Assembly (NCBI RefSeq): GCF_002968835.1
Contig: NZ_PKQK01000004.1
Span: 186,001 to 250,000, forward strand
Reading direction: 5' to 3'
DNA length: 64,000 bases
DNA from: Paenibacillus sp. PCH8
Lineage (GTDB): Bacteria; Bacillota; Bacilli; Paenibacillales; Paenibacillaceae
Shown: piece after piece, positions 1 through 7,811 of the stretch
Layout of the letters: each line of letters starts with the position of its first letter
Position numbering within the stretch: position 1 is the stretch's first letter
Notes under the pieces: model-generated
Database searches by the model: none
What the model was told of the DNA's origin: nothing
Seen by the model: the letters and a program-made list of their open reading frames with translations, nothing else
Program-made: the position numbers and the translations under genes

Positions 1-1
1 C

Positions 2-1228
2 TTTCTTGTGCCGCGTTCAGCTCTAGATGTGACCAGCAGGGCAGCGGCATTTCGACTATGGTCTGATCGGACATATGGAGTCATGAGCCGACTGTCTGAT
101 TATGCCCGATCCCGCCTGACGGGTTGGTATGCCACACGGCATGAGATGACAGCACACGACCCGGCATTCGCGGGTAGAATATCAGACTATTATGAAGAAG
201 CCAAACGAAAAGATGCATTCCTGACGATTGTTCAGCGTGACCCGCAGATTAATCGTTCATTGCCTGTCGGAGAAGACGAGGATGCCATGTTGCGGATTGT
301 CAAAAGTAATACAGAAGGTATGGTCATTCGCGGGGCCAAAATGATTGCAACAGCCGCTCCGTATGCGGATGATATCATCGCATACCCGGTGCAGCGAATC
401 CCGAGCCACCGCCCCGAGCTGGCCCATATGGTGATTGTGGCCGCAGACAGTCCGGGTTTACATATGATGTGTCGGGAGTCCTTTGCAGCCAAAGATTCGG
501 ATAGATCGCATCCGCTAAGTGCGCAGTATGATGAAATGGATGCCGTTTTATTTTTTGATGACGTATTCGTACCTTGGGAACGCGTATTACTGCACAACAA
601 TCCTGAAGCTGTGTGGCAGATTCGCTGTAATGCAGCTTCATCCAGTCTTGCCTATCATCAGAGCATCATTCGCTTGCATTCGAAACTTGCGTTCATCACT
701 GCTGTGACCTCATCCATTGCCAAGGAGATTGGGGTAGACTCCTTCCTGAATGTGCAGGAACAGCTCGGCGAGATGATTAGTCAGATGCAGACGATTGAGG
801 GGTTGGTGATTGCAGCTGAATCTCAGTCTAAACCGGATTCCTTCGGGAACTGGATACCGGAATTCAAATATATCGAAACAGCACGTAACTTGGGTAATCG
901 TTATTACCCCCGTGCGGTGGAAATCCTGAAAACGATCGCTGCCGGCGGGCTGTTTCAGATTCCTTCAGGAACTTTTGAGCAGAATGGATCTATGGGTTCC
1001 CTGATGGGGCAATATCTTGGCGGAGTTACGATGCAAGCACCAGAGAAAATTCGTTTATTTCAGCTTGCCTGGGAACTGACCGGAAGCCCACTTGGAGCAA
1101 GACATGATCTGTACGAACGTTTCTATGCGGGTGATCCCGTCCGCAATCGTGCGAGCCAATATGTTCAATATGACAAGGAAGCATTGTCAGCTAAGGTTGG
1201 ACCGTGGCTTATTCCTCGTGAAAACTGA
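2..1228 (+). CDS. HpaB-family (4-hydroxyphenylacetate 3-hydroxylase type) flavin monooxygenase, 5' end outside window
   Basis: The product resembles the oxygenase component of two-component flavin monooxygenases of the 4-hydroxyphenylacetate 3-hydroxylase (HpaB) family, which hydroxylate phenolic rings using reduced FAD supplied by a separate reductase. The family signatures seen are PRSALDV followed by the aromatic-rich AFRLWSDRTYGVM near the visible start, EGMVIRGAKMIAT about 100 residues later, then FDDVFVPWERVLL and a C-terminal helical part ending in PLGARHDLYERF. The reading frame runs to the left edge without a stop, and family members are about 480-520 residues. The GTG at 8 is therefore probably internal and the N-terminal 80 or so residues are missing. 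No reductase gene is visible nearby, so the substrate cannot be named. A terminator follows the stop. Confidence 0.8.
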   Translation, partial: FLVPRSALDVTSRAAAFRLWSDRTYGVMSRLSDYARSRLTGWYATRHEMTAHDPAFAGRISDYYEEAKRKDAFLTIVQRDPQINRSLPVGEDEDAMLRIVKSNTEGMVIRGAKMIATAAPYADDIIAYPVQRIPSHRPELAHMVIVAADSPGLHMMCRESFAAKDSDRSHPLSAQYDEMDAVLFFDDVFVPWERVLLHNNPEAVWQIRCNAASSSLAYHQSIIRLHSKLAFITAVTSSIAKEIGVDSFLNVQEQLGEMISQMQTIEGLVIAAESQSKPDSFGNWIPEFKYIETARNLGNRYYPRAVEILKTIAAGGLFQIPSGTFEQNGSMGSLMGQYLGGVTMQAPEKIRLFQLAWELTGSPLGARHDLYERFYAGDPVRNRASQYVQYDKEALSAKVGPWLIPREN

Positions 1229-1303
1229 TCCCGTGTGAATCGAACGAATGTAAGAATATATGAACGAATGAATCTTCTGAATGAAGAATATAGTTTGTTG
1301 CTC

Positions 1304-1332
1304 AAAGCCTTGGCCTGCGCCAGGGCTATTTA
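1304..1332 (+). terminator. Intrinsic terminator after the HpaB-like gene
   Basis: AAAGCC/TGGC and GCCA/GGCT form a hairpin with a small CTGC loop and one bulged position, followed by a T-rich tail (ATTTATTT). It lies about 75 bases after the monooxygenase stop and before the response-regulator promoter. Confidence 0.65.
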
Positions 1333-1388
1333 TTTAGATTATCTTTAGAATTGATTTAGGTTGAATTAAGAGACGTAGTATATAGTAT
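1333..1388 (+). promoter_or_regulatory. Four 11-bp direct repeats with overlapping promoter of the two-component operon
   Basis: TTTAG occurs at 1333, 1344 and 1355, and TTAAG follows at 1366, giving an exact 11-bp period over four units. OmpR/PhoB-type winged-helix regulators bind head-to-tail to such repeats. A candidate promoter, TTGAAT (1361-1366), 16 bp and TAGTAT (1383-1388), overlaps the last repeats. The response regulator starts 45 bp downstream, so autoregulation is the natural inference. Confidence 0.6.
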
Positions 1389-1432
1389 TAATATTGAGAT
1401 AGGCATAGAGTATAGGAAATGAGAGGAATGAC

Positions 1433-2140
1433 ATGAGATACACCGTATTAATTGCAGATGACGAACCAGAGATTGTGGAGCTGCTACAGCTCTATCTGGA
1501 GAAGGATTACAACATAATGACTGCGGTGAACGGGGCCGAAGCGCTACAATGCATACGTTCAACACAGATTGATCTGGTCATACTGGACATCATGATGCCT
1601 GTCATGGATGGATTACAGTTGATTAAGCAGATCAGGGCCACGCATCACATGCCTGTTCTGTTCCTGTCCGCCAAAAGTCAGGATCACGATAAAATTCTGG
1701 GACTTGGACTCGGTGCGGATGACTATATATCTAAACCGTTCAACCCGCTGGAGATCGTTGCCAGAGTAGAGGCACTGCTCCGGAGAGTCAATCATTTTGA
1801 TGCACCAGAGACCAAGGCAACAGAAGAACAGAATCTTATGCTTGGTGAGCTTATGCTGGATCGATCCCAATGTATCCTTTTCCGTTCGGGTAAGCCTGTG
1901 ACGTTGACCTCTACCGAGTATAAAATCGTGGAACTACTGCTGAATCAGCCTGGTCGAGTGTTTACCCGCAAAAAAATATACGAAGCGGTCTGGGGAGATT
2001 ATTATGCACACGAAGACAGCACCATTATGGTACATATCAGCAACATTCGGGAGAAAATTGAGCGTGATTCCAGACAACCGGAATATCTCAAAACGATAAG
2101 GGGACTGGGATACAAAATTGAAGCGCCCATGGAAAGCTAG
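1433..2140 (+). CDS. OmpR/VanR-like response regulator
   Basis: A 235-residue transcription factor with an N-terminal receiver domain and a C-terminal winged helix. The acidic pair D9/D10, the phospho-acceptor D52 (in LVILDIMMP), the switch Ser79 and Lys101 (in DDYISKPF) are all present. The C-terminal half (about 135-232) carries the OmpR signatures LTSTEYKIVELLL, VFTRKKIYEAVW and IRGLGYKIE. The receiver resembles VanR/YclJ-type regulators, but the signal is unknown. It starts at ATG 1433 behind GAGAGGA and overlaps the next gene by 23 bp, so the two products are probably translationally coupled. Four 11-bp repeats upstream are its likely own binding site. Confidence 0.93.
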   Translation: MRYTVLIADDEPEIVELLQLYLEKDYNIMTAVNGAEALQCIRSTQIDLVILDIMMPVMDGLQLIKQIRATHHMPVLFLSAKSQDHDKILGLGLGADDYISKPFNPLEIVARVEALLRRVNHFDAPETKATEEQNLMLGELMLDRSQCILFRSGKPVTLTSTEYKIVELLLNQPGRVFTRKKIYEAVWGDYYAHEDSTIMVHISNIREKIERDSRQPEYLKTIRGLGYKIEAPMES

Positions 2141-3605
2141 AGAAAAGCGATTGTTGCAGACATCCCTGACATTGGACTTTCTGATATTTAACTTCTTTTT
2201 GTTGTTACTGGTACTGATTGTCTATCTTATCGTGTCATTGGATGTGGTCGATTTCCGTATTTCGGATCAGGTGGTTGATCCCGATCTGAATGTCGAAGCA
2301 CATGTGTATGTGAAGGAACTGGAGAATATAAGGTCTTCCGGTAACCCCAACCAGACCAGCGGCACAGAAATTCAACGTCTCAAGGATAGTGGCGGCTGGA
2401 TGGAGATTCTGGATGAAGATCGCAAGTTGATTCGCCATGTTGGTGACAAGCAAGATACGTTTACCCAATACAGTGAAGCCGATCTGTATGATGGACTCGA
2501 AAACCGGAGCGACCAGCCTTACTATTATTCGATCACTCCGTTTGCTTCAGAAGGAGCGGCAGCATATGTTTTGCTCAAAATCCCGCGTGATCTGGTCAGT
2601 GTACGGATTAATGATAATCAGCTGATAACCAACCTGAAGCATCCATTATCCTTTTACATTATGATCGGCATCGGTTTGGTCTTGCTGTTGATTTTCGTGT
2701 ACAGCTACTGGGTCGCACGGCGAATCAAAAAACCGCTGAGTATTCTTTCCTCGGGGCTTACGCAAATGATTCAGGGGAACTACAGTACGCGCATGTTGAT
2801 CTCGGCGGAAAGGGAGTTTGTCCAGATCGGTGAGACTTTTAACTATATGGCGGACGTCATTGAGAATACATCAGCTGAGAAAAGATACGCAGAAGAGAGC
2901 AAGCAGCGACTGATTGTAGACTTGTCCCATGACCTGAAAACACCCATAACTTCGATACAGGGATATGCCCAAGCTTTGGTCGAGGGCCGCGGGGAGGATA
3001 AGGACAGGCAGCAAAGATATCTGGGTTACATCTATAACAAATCTGTCCAAGTCGCACGCATGATACAAAATATGCTGGAGCTGCTGAAAGTGGATTCGCC
3101 GGATTTCCACATGCAGATCGAGAGAAGAGAAATTGGGGAATTCGTACGTGAAATTATGGCAGATACCTACGGGGAGATTGAACAGAAACATTTTGTCCTT
3201 CATGTGCTTGTTCCTGATCAGGAGATCTATGCGAGGTATGACCCGGAGCTGTTGTCCAGAGTTATTCAGAATCTGATCACGAATGCACTGTCTTACAATC
3301 CGCGTGGAACGGAACTTCGTGTAGAGCTCATTCCAATGGATACCCATGTGGTAATTGAGGTGGGTGATACCGGAGTGGGCATACCACAAGAACTATGGGC
3401 CACCATTTTTGACCCGTTTGTGCGTGGGGATGAGGCTCGGACAGCTACCGGAGGTACTGGACTCGGATTGTCCATCGCAAGACGAAATACAGAGAAAATA
3501 GGTGGACGGCTGCTCCTCTCAGAGCGCGGGCGAGAGACCACTGTGTTTACTATACAAATACCGATTGAAAGAACCGACAATAGAGTTAGATGGGTTTCAA
3601 CATAA
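2118..3605 (+). CDS. Sensor histidine kinase, VanS-like, partner of the upstream regulator
   Basis: A 495-residue membrane kinase starting at TTG 2118 inside the end of the regulator gene. The order is TM1 (about 20-42), an extracellular sensor region of roughly 135 residues, TM2 (about 178-199), HAMP, then HisKA with the phospho-acceptor H271 in VDLSHDLKTPITSI. The HATPase domain follows with the N box NLITNAL, G1 DTGVGIP and G2 GGTGLGLSIARR. All catalytic motifs are intact. The sensor domain is not a recognisable family, so the ligand is open; VanS/SaeS-type kinases with a transporter downstream often respond to envelope stress. An AI-2E family membrane protein follows 27 bp later in the same operon. 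Confidence 0.93.
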   Translation: MKRPWKAREKRLLQTSLTLDFLIFNFFLLLLVLIVYLIVSLDVVDFRISDQVVDPDLNVEAHVYVKELENIRSSGNPNQTSGTEIQRLKDSGGWMEILDEDRKLIRHVGDKQDTFTQYSEADLYDGLENRSDQPYYYSITPFASEGAAAYVLLKIPRDLVSVRINDNQLITNLKHPLSFYIMIGIGLVLLLIFVYSYWVARRIKKPLSILSSGLTQMIQGNYSTRMLISAEREFVQIGETFNYMADVIENTSAEKRYAEESKQRLIVDLSHDLKTPITSIQGYAQALVEGRGEDKDRQQRYLGYIYNKSVQVARMIQNMLELLKVDSPDFHMQIERREIGEFVREIMADTYGEIEQKHFVLHVLVPDQEIYARYDPELLSRVIQNLITNALSYNPRGTELRVELIPMDTHVVIEVGDTGVGIPQELWATIFDPFVRGDEARTATGGTGLGLSIARRNTEKIGGRLLLSERGRETTVFTIQIPIERTDNRVRWVST

Positions 3606-3632
3606 AGAAAAGGTCATGTGGAGGGGAATATT

Positions 3633-4712
3633 TTGTTCAAAGGAAATTCGTTTGTCCGGTTCAGTATTGCACTAGCGCTGGTTTTGGTTAATATCTATTT
3701 ATTATCACGTGTGAGCTTCATCTTTCAGCCGCTCGTGACCATGATCACGGTGATCACCGTGCCGATGATGTTATCGGTATTCTTTTATTATCTGCTGCGA
3801 CCGCTTGTGAATTATATGGAGAGAAAGAAATTGAATCGTACGCTTAGTATTTTGCTAATCTACCTGGCATTTGCTATTCTGATTGTGTTGTTCATCGTTG
3901 GACTATGGCCATCGCTGCGTGAACAGCTGGTTAATCTGGTCGATAATGCACCTAATCTGCTTAACACATTAAGTGAACAGCTGAGAGAGCTGGAACAGAA
4001 TGGAGCCATACAGGCATTGTTCCCCGAGGGTTCGACGCCATTATCTCAAATTACCGATTATATCAACAAAGGGTTCAATTTTGTGACCAATTACGTAAGT
4101 GGATTTTTCTCACTCGTTTCCAGTTTTGCGATCATCTTGTTTACACTACCAATCCTTTTGTTCTATATGCTATTACAAGGTGAGAAATTTGGTCGTAAAC
4201 TGGCACATATTGCACCAAAACGTTTCCAAAAAGACAGCCGCGAAGTCGTGCTTGAGATTGATCAGGCGCTAAGTGGTTTTATTGTAGGTAGAGTGCTTGT
4301 GAATCTGGCGTTGGGCGTTCTGATGTACATCGGTTTCCTGATCATTGGATTGCCGTATGCGCTGCTGCTGACCGTGGTAGCGGTTATCATGAACTTTGTT
4401 CCGTTTATCGGAGCGATTGTGTCGTCCGTCCCGATTGTGATCATGGGTCTCGTGGTATCGCCATCGGTTGCTATCTGGTCTCTGATCATTATTCTGGTCG
4501 CACAGCAGATTCAGGACAATCTGGTTGCACCTTATGTATTTGGCAAAAAGCTGGATATTCACCCGCTCACTACGATCATTCTGGTGTTGGGTGCAGGGGA
4601 TCTGGGCGGAATCATTGCGATTCTGATTATTATCCCGGTGTACATGATCGTCAAAATTCTGTTGGTTCGAATCTATCAGATGTTCTTCAAGGACAAATGG
4701 CAGAATGCATAG
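3633..4712 (+). CDS. AI-2E family transporter (UPF0118 permease)
   Basis: A polytopic membrane protein of about 359 residues. The family pattern is clear: two N-terminal membrane helices (residues about 8-50), a third around 70-95, a polar extracellular-helix domain (about 100-155), then a C-terminal bundle with GLPYALLLTVVAVIMNFVPFIGAIVSS and the conserved DNLVAPYVFGKKLDIHPL. Members export small signals, or work as Na+/H+ antiporters, and the substrate cannot be inferred here. TTG 3633 is preferred because GTGGAGGGG lies 7 bases in front of it; the GTG at 3618 falls inside that ribosome site. It is the third gene of the two-component operon, so it may be a target or an accessory of the kinase. 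Confidence 0.85.
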   Translation: MFKGNSFVRFSIALALVLVNIYLLSRVSFIFQPLVTMITVITVPMMLSVFFYYLLRPLVNYMERKKLNRTLSILLIYLAFAILIVLFIVGLWPSLREQLVNLVDNAPNLLNTLSEQLRELEQNGAIQALFPEGSTPLSQITDYINKGFNFVTNYVSGFFSLVSSFAIILFTLPILLFYMLLQGEKFGRKLAHIAPKRFQKDSREVVLEIDQALSGFIVGRVLVNLALGVLMYIGFLIIGLPYALLLTVVAVIMNFVPFIGAIVSSVPIVIMGLVVSPSVAIWSLIIILVAQQIQDNLVAPYVFGKKLDIHPLTTIILVLGAGDLGGIIAILIIIPVYMIVKILLVRIYQMFFKDKWQNA

Positions 4713-4787
4713 ATGTAATCTTGCTAATTCATCAGAGATCATAGAATAAGAAATCATAGAATACATTCAGAAGAAGGAGTGGGAAAC

Positions 4788-5186
4788 ATGTCTGAAATCA
4801 TCGAAATACCAACTAACGAACCTGAATATATCGCACCTCCATCTATTCATATGGGTACCATTCACATCACCAACAATGTACTGTCCAAAATTGTGGGTAT
4901 GGCAGCTCAAACAACGACAGGTGTATCCTCGATGTCGGTTGGACTGACTGAAGGTATTGCCAAGAGCATCAGTGGCAAGAGTCTGCAAAAAGGAATTGAT
5001 GTGCACGTCAAAGACGACCAGGCATCCATCCAGTTACGCATTAATATTCAGTATGGCAACAAAATGCACGAGGTCTGCCGTGAACTTCAACATAACGTTC
5101 AGCAGGCTGTAGAGCAATTAGCTGGAGTCATGGTGAATGAAATTAAAGTCCAAGTCGTTGGCATATCGATGCAGGAACCGGTCTAA
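4788..5186 (+). CDS. Asp23/Gls24 family envelope stress protein
   Basis: A 132-residue Asp23/Gls24 (DUF322) protein: GTIHITNNVLSKIVGMAAQTTTGVSSM, then a variable turn and KGIDVHVKDDQASIQLRI, ending with VCRELQHNVQQAVEQLAGVMVNEIKVQVVGI. The family is found in Gram-positive envelopes and alkaline-shock responses and is not enzymatic. ATG 4788 is chosen because AAGAAGGAG precedes it by a normal distance; the GTG at 4779 touches the ribosome site. It is separated from the transporter by 75 bp and could share that transcript. A hairpin shared with the convergent AraC gene ends it. Confidence 0.88.
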   Translation: MSEIIEIPTNEPEYIAPPSIHMGTIHITNNVLSKIVGMAAQTTTGVSSMSVGLTEGIAKSISGKSLQKGIDVHVKDDQASIQLRINIQYGNKMHEVCRELQHNVQQAVEQLAGVMVNEIKVQVVGISMQEPV

Positions 5187-5248
5187 TGAAAGAGATTAAT
5201 ACCTAAATCAATACTAAAGGGCATTTTATCTCAACTAAAATAGGAATA

Positions 5249-5295
5249 AAAACAGCACCTTCCCGTTAGCTGCTTAACTGGGAGGGTGCTGTTTT
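5249..5295. terminator. Bidirectional terminator between the Asp23 and AraC genes
   Basis: AAAACAGCACC pairs with GGTGCTGTTTT around a partly paired centre. Because A runs and T runs flank both arms, it can terminate transcription in both directions. The minus-strand AraC gene's last codons and stop lie inside the stem. Confidence 0.8.
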
Positions 5296-6111
5296 GTGTT
5301 TGCGATAATAGGTGGGGGCTTCGCCCATCACTTTTTTGAACATTTTGGAGAAGAGTAACTGATCGGTATAGCCAACAGATCGTGCAATATCGCCTATGGT
5401 CAGCGCGGGATCAAGGGTCAATTCGGCTGCCTTGCGCATCCGGTAATGGACTAGATACGACTGTATACTGCTTCCCATCTGTTCTTTGAAGAGAGAACAC
5501 AGGTAACTGCGCTGCAAACCGATATGGGCGGCAATGGCCTGAACGGTAATAGCGTTAGCATAGTTCATTTCGACAAAATCCATCACCTGTGTCACATACG
5601 TTTCCTTCGAATAGTCTTGCACCGGTTGAAGATTCTCCGAATGAGCCTGATCAATCAGAATGGAGAAAAATTGATACAGCCATCCGGTCATGCTGATCTC
5701 CCAGCCTTTATAAGTATTGCGGGAATTGACCATTCGATGCAGACAGGATCTCATCTCGTCATCCTCATTGCCCAGATCAAAGATCGGATGATGTTCTGAT
5801 AGACAGGCCTGCTGTAAAAAGGATGGACTATTGCTGCCTTGAAAAGCAACCCAACTGTATTCCCATGGGTCATCCTGATCTGCTTCGTAATGAACAACGG
5901 AATGCGTAACGATTAGAAATCCTTGGCCTTTGTGCAGGGTGTACGTTTTGCCACCGACTTCGAAGGTGCCTTTGCCATTCAAGATATAATGAATTTTGTA
6001 ATAGTCTCTCATGGCAGGGCCAAAGTGATGACCCGGTGTACAGGCTTCCGTACCATAATGAAGGAGCTGGAGCTCCTGAAAATGATTGTTTTTGAACATA
6101 TACGTAATCAA
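5266..6111 (-). CDS. AraC family transcriptional regulator with N-terminal cupin domain
   Basis: About 281 residues. The N-terminal half is a cupin sugar-sensing domain (YKIHYILNGKGTFEVGGKTYTLHKGQGFLI). The C-terminal hundred residues hold the two helix-turn-helix units of AraC regulators (AIAAHIGLQRSYLCSLFKEQMG and IGDIARSVGYTDQLLFSKMFKKVMGEAPTYYR). TTG 6111 is preferred because ACAGGAGTG precedes it; the frame is open to an upstream TTG/ATG at 6156-6141 that lacks a ribosome site. It is divergent from an aldo/keto reductase, so it may control that gene in response to a carbohydrate; this is inference from position only. Confidence 0.87.
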   Translation of the reverse strand: MITYMFKNNHFQELQLLHYGTEACTPGHHFGPAMRDYYKIHYILNGKGTFEVGGKTYTLHKGQGFLIVTHSVVHYEADQDDPWEYSWVAFQGSNSPSFLQQACLSEHHPIFDLGNEDDEMRSCLHRMVNSRNTYKGWEISMTGWLYQFFSILIDQAHSENLQPVQDYSKETYVTQVMDFVEMNYANAITVQAIAAHIGLQRSYLCSLFKEQMGSSIQSYLVHYRMRKAAELTLDPALTIGDIARSVGYTDQLLFSKMFKKVMGEAPTYYRKHKTAPSQLSS

Positions 6112-6311
6112 GGTGTTCACTCCTGTATGATTTCGATTCATCTTGCATTTTAACATATAAAATAGTATTAAAGATTAATTATTTAGTAATCGTTCATATA
6201 TATAACACTCATTATTCCATAGGGTTATAGCGAAATGCCATACCGTTTTGCCAGAAAAATGTCTAAGATGAAGAGGAATTCAACAAACCTTACAGGAAAG
6301 TGAGAATAACG

Positions 6312-7316
6312 ATGCCTTATACTGCGAGTGAACAACGATACGATGAAATGAAATATGTACGTTCCGGTAAATCCGGGATCAGACTGCCGCAAATTGCGCT
6401 GGGTTTATGGCAGAACTTTGGTGGCAACCGTACATTGGATATTCAGGAAGAAATGATTTTGCGTGCTTTTGACCTCGGAATTAACCATTTCGATCTGGCG
6501 AATAACTATGGTCCTCCACCAGGATCAGCGGAAGAGAACTTTGGTGTGATTTACAAAAAACATCTGCGTCCTTACCGGGATGAGCTGCTCATCTCGTCGA
6601 AGGCAGGCTACCATATGTGGAGTGGGCCTTACGGTGAGTGGGGTTCCCGCAAAAACCTGATCGCCAGTCTGGATCAAAGTCTTGGTCGGATGGGGCTGGA
6701 TTATGTGGATATTTTCTATCATCACCGTCCAGATCCGGAGACTCCATTGGAAGAAACGATGACGGCACTGGATCATATCGTGCGGCAAGGTAAAGCTCTG
6801 TATGTGGGATTATCCAATTATAATGCAGAACAGACGCAAGAAGCGGTAACCATTCTCCGGCGTCTGGGTACGCCGTGTCTGGTTCACCAGCCTAACTACT
6901 CGATGCTGAATCGCTGGATTGAAGACGGATTGCAGGACGTACTGGAGGAGCAGGGCGTAGGTTCCATTGCATTCTGTCCGCTCGGCCGCGGTCAGTTGAC
7001 GAATAAATACGTGGACAAGATCAAGGAGGAACGTGCCAATCCAACAGGTAATTTGAAAAAAGAGGCTTACACGGACGAACGGATTGCCAAGTTCGATGCA
7101 CTTCAGGCGGTTGCTGAGCGAAGAGGTCAGACGATCTCTCAGCTGGCTCTGAACTGGATTTTACGTGGTAACCGTGTAACTTCCGCACTGATCGGTGCAA
7201 GCCGAGTGTCCCAGATTGAAGAGAACGTGGCTGCTCTCAAGGCACCCGAGCTAACAACAGAAGAATTGAGTGAGATCGAGAGCATTTTGGACGGGATGGG
7301 AAATTATCCTTGGTAA
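6312..7316 (+). CDS. Aldo/keto reductase, YghZ/Gpr (glyceraldehyde-3-phosphate reductase) type
   Basis: A 334-residue NADP(H)-dependent reductase. It is strikingly like E. coli YghZ: SGIRLPQIALGLWQNFGG, AFDLGINHFDLANNYGPPPGSAEENFG, DELLISSKAGYHMWSGPYGEWGSRK, SLDQSLGRMGLDYVDIFYHHRPD. The catalytic tetrad Asp, Tyr (NNYG), Lys (SKAGY) and His (YHHRPD) is present. YghZ-type enzymes reduce L-glyceraldehyde 3-phosphate and methylglyoxal, which is the likely role. ATG 6312 follows AGGAAAG; the upstream GTG at 6300 lies in the ribosome site. The divergent AraC gene is the probable regulator. A strong terminator follows at once. Confidence 0.9.
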   Translation: MPYTASEQRYDEMKYVRSGKSGIRLPQIALGLWQNFGGNRTLDIQEEMILRAFDLGINHFDLANNYGPPPGSAEENFGVIYKKHLRPYRDELLISSKAGYHMWSGPYGEWGSRKNLIASLDQSLGRMGLDYVDIFYHHRPDPETPLEETMTALDHIVRQGKALYVGLSNYNAEQTQEAVTILRRLGTPCLVHQPNYSMLNRWIEDGLQDVLEEQGVGSIAFCPLGRGQLTNKYVDKIKEERANPTGNLKKEAYTDERIAKFDALQAVAERRGQTISQLALNWILRGNRVTSALIGASRVSQIEENVAALKAPELTTEELSEIESILDGMGNYPW

Positions 7317-7334
7317 AATAAATCGGACGTAAGA

Positions 7335-7373
7335 AAAAGAGTGTCTTCCTGAAAAATAGGAGACACTCTTTTG
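7335..7373 (+). terminator. Terminator after the aldo/keto reductase
   Basis: AAAAGAGTGTCT with CCT pairs with AGG and AGACACTCTTTT across a GAAAAAT loop, giving an almost perfect stem with a T-run directly after. It starts about 20 bases beyond the stop. Confidence 0.85.
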
Positions 7374-7400
7374 ATTTTCAAATGTCATTTGATTGTATTA

Positions 7401-7560
7401 GGGCGTGTCTGAAAACTCCGAAGGAAGCAGATTTTGCCGAATTTTCGTTCCAAGCAAGGAAGTTTTTCGCAGGCGTGCCGGGGCACGTCAAGGGAAAGTG
7501 ACGCAGCAGGGGGCGAAAAGGCGGTAAAAGATGCACTTCAGCGAGTTTTGAGACACGCCC
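7401..7560 (+). mobile_element. 160-bp MITE-like element, copy A
   Basis: The ends are inverted repeats beginning GGGCGTGTCT, about 18 bp with one mismatch, and the element is flanked by TA on both sides (7399-7400 and 7561-7562), as expected from a TA target duplication. An inner imperfect hairpin (GGCGTGCC/GGCACGTC) sits near the middle. No coding frame of interest is inside. The same 160 bases, in inverse orientation, lie at 56780-56939 with a single difference. It is thus a non-autonomous element that moved or was copied recently; TA-target families (IS630/mariner or IS427-type IS5) are candidates for the missing transposase. Confidence 0.85.
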
Positions 7561-7811
7561 TAGCTATCTCCATTAATGTTTGGTAGTCGTATAACGGTTC
7601 AAGATTGTTATTTTTCCCTAAAATAAGAGAGTATGTTAAACCCTCGTTTCTCCATTAGCTGGAAAGTTGCATGATCCTACATCATAGATATCATTAATTG
7701 ACCCATGTTTATTTTTTTATCAAAACGGGTCTGGTTCATAGCACCTGGTCCTAGGATTTAGGGTATAATATATAGAAGCTTTACATTTGAACTACGAAGG
7801 AGAGGCTCCAT

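Noticed and set aside
2871..3389. Minus-strand open frame of 172 codons inside the histidine kinase
   Set aside because: Antisense shadow of the kinase domain; composition (many Cys, Ile, His) unlike a protein.
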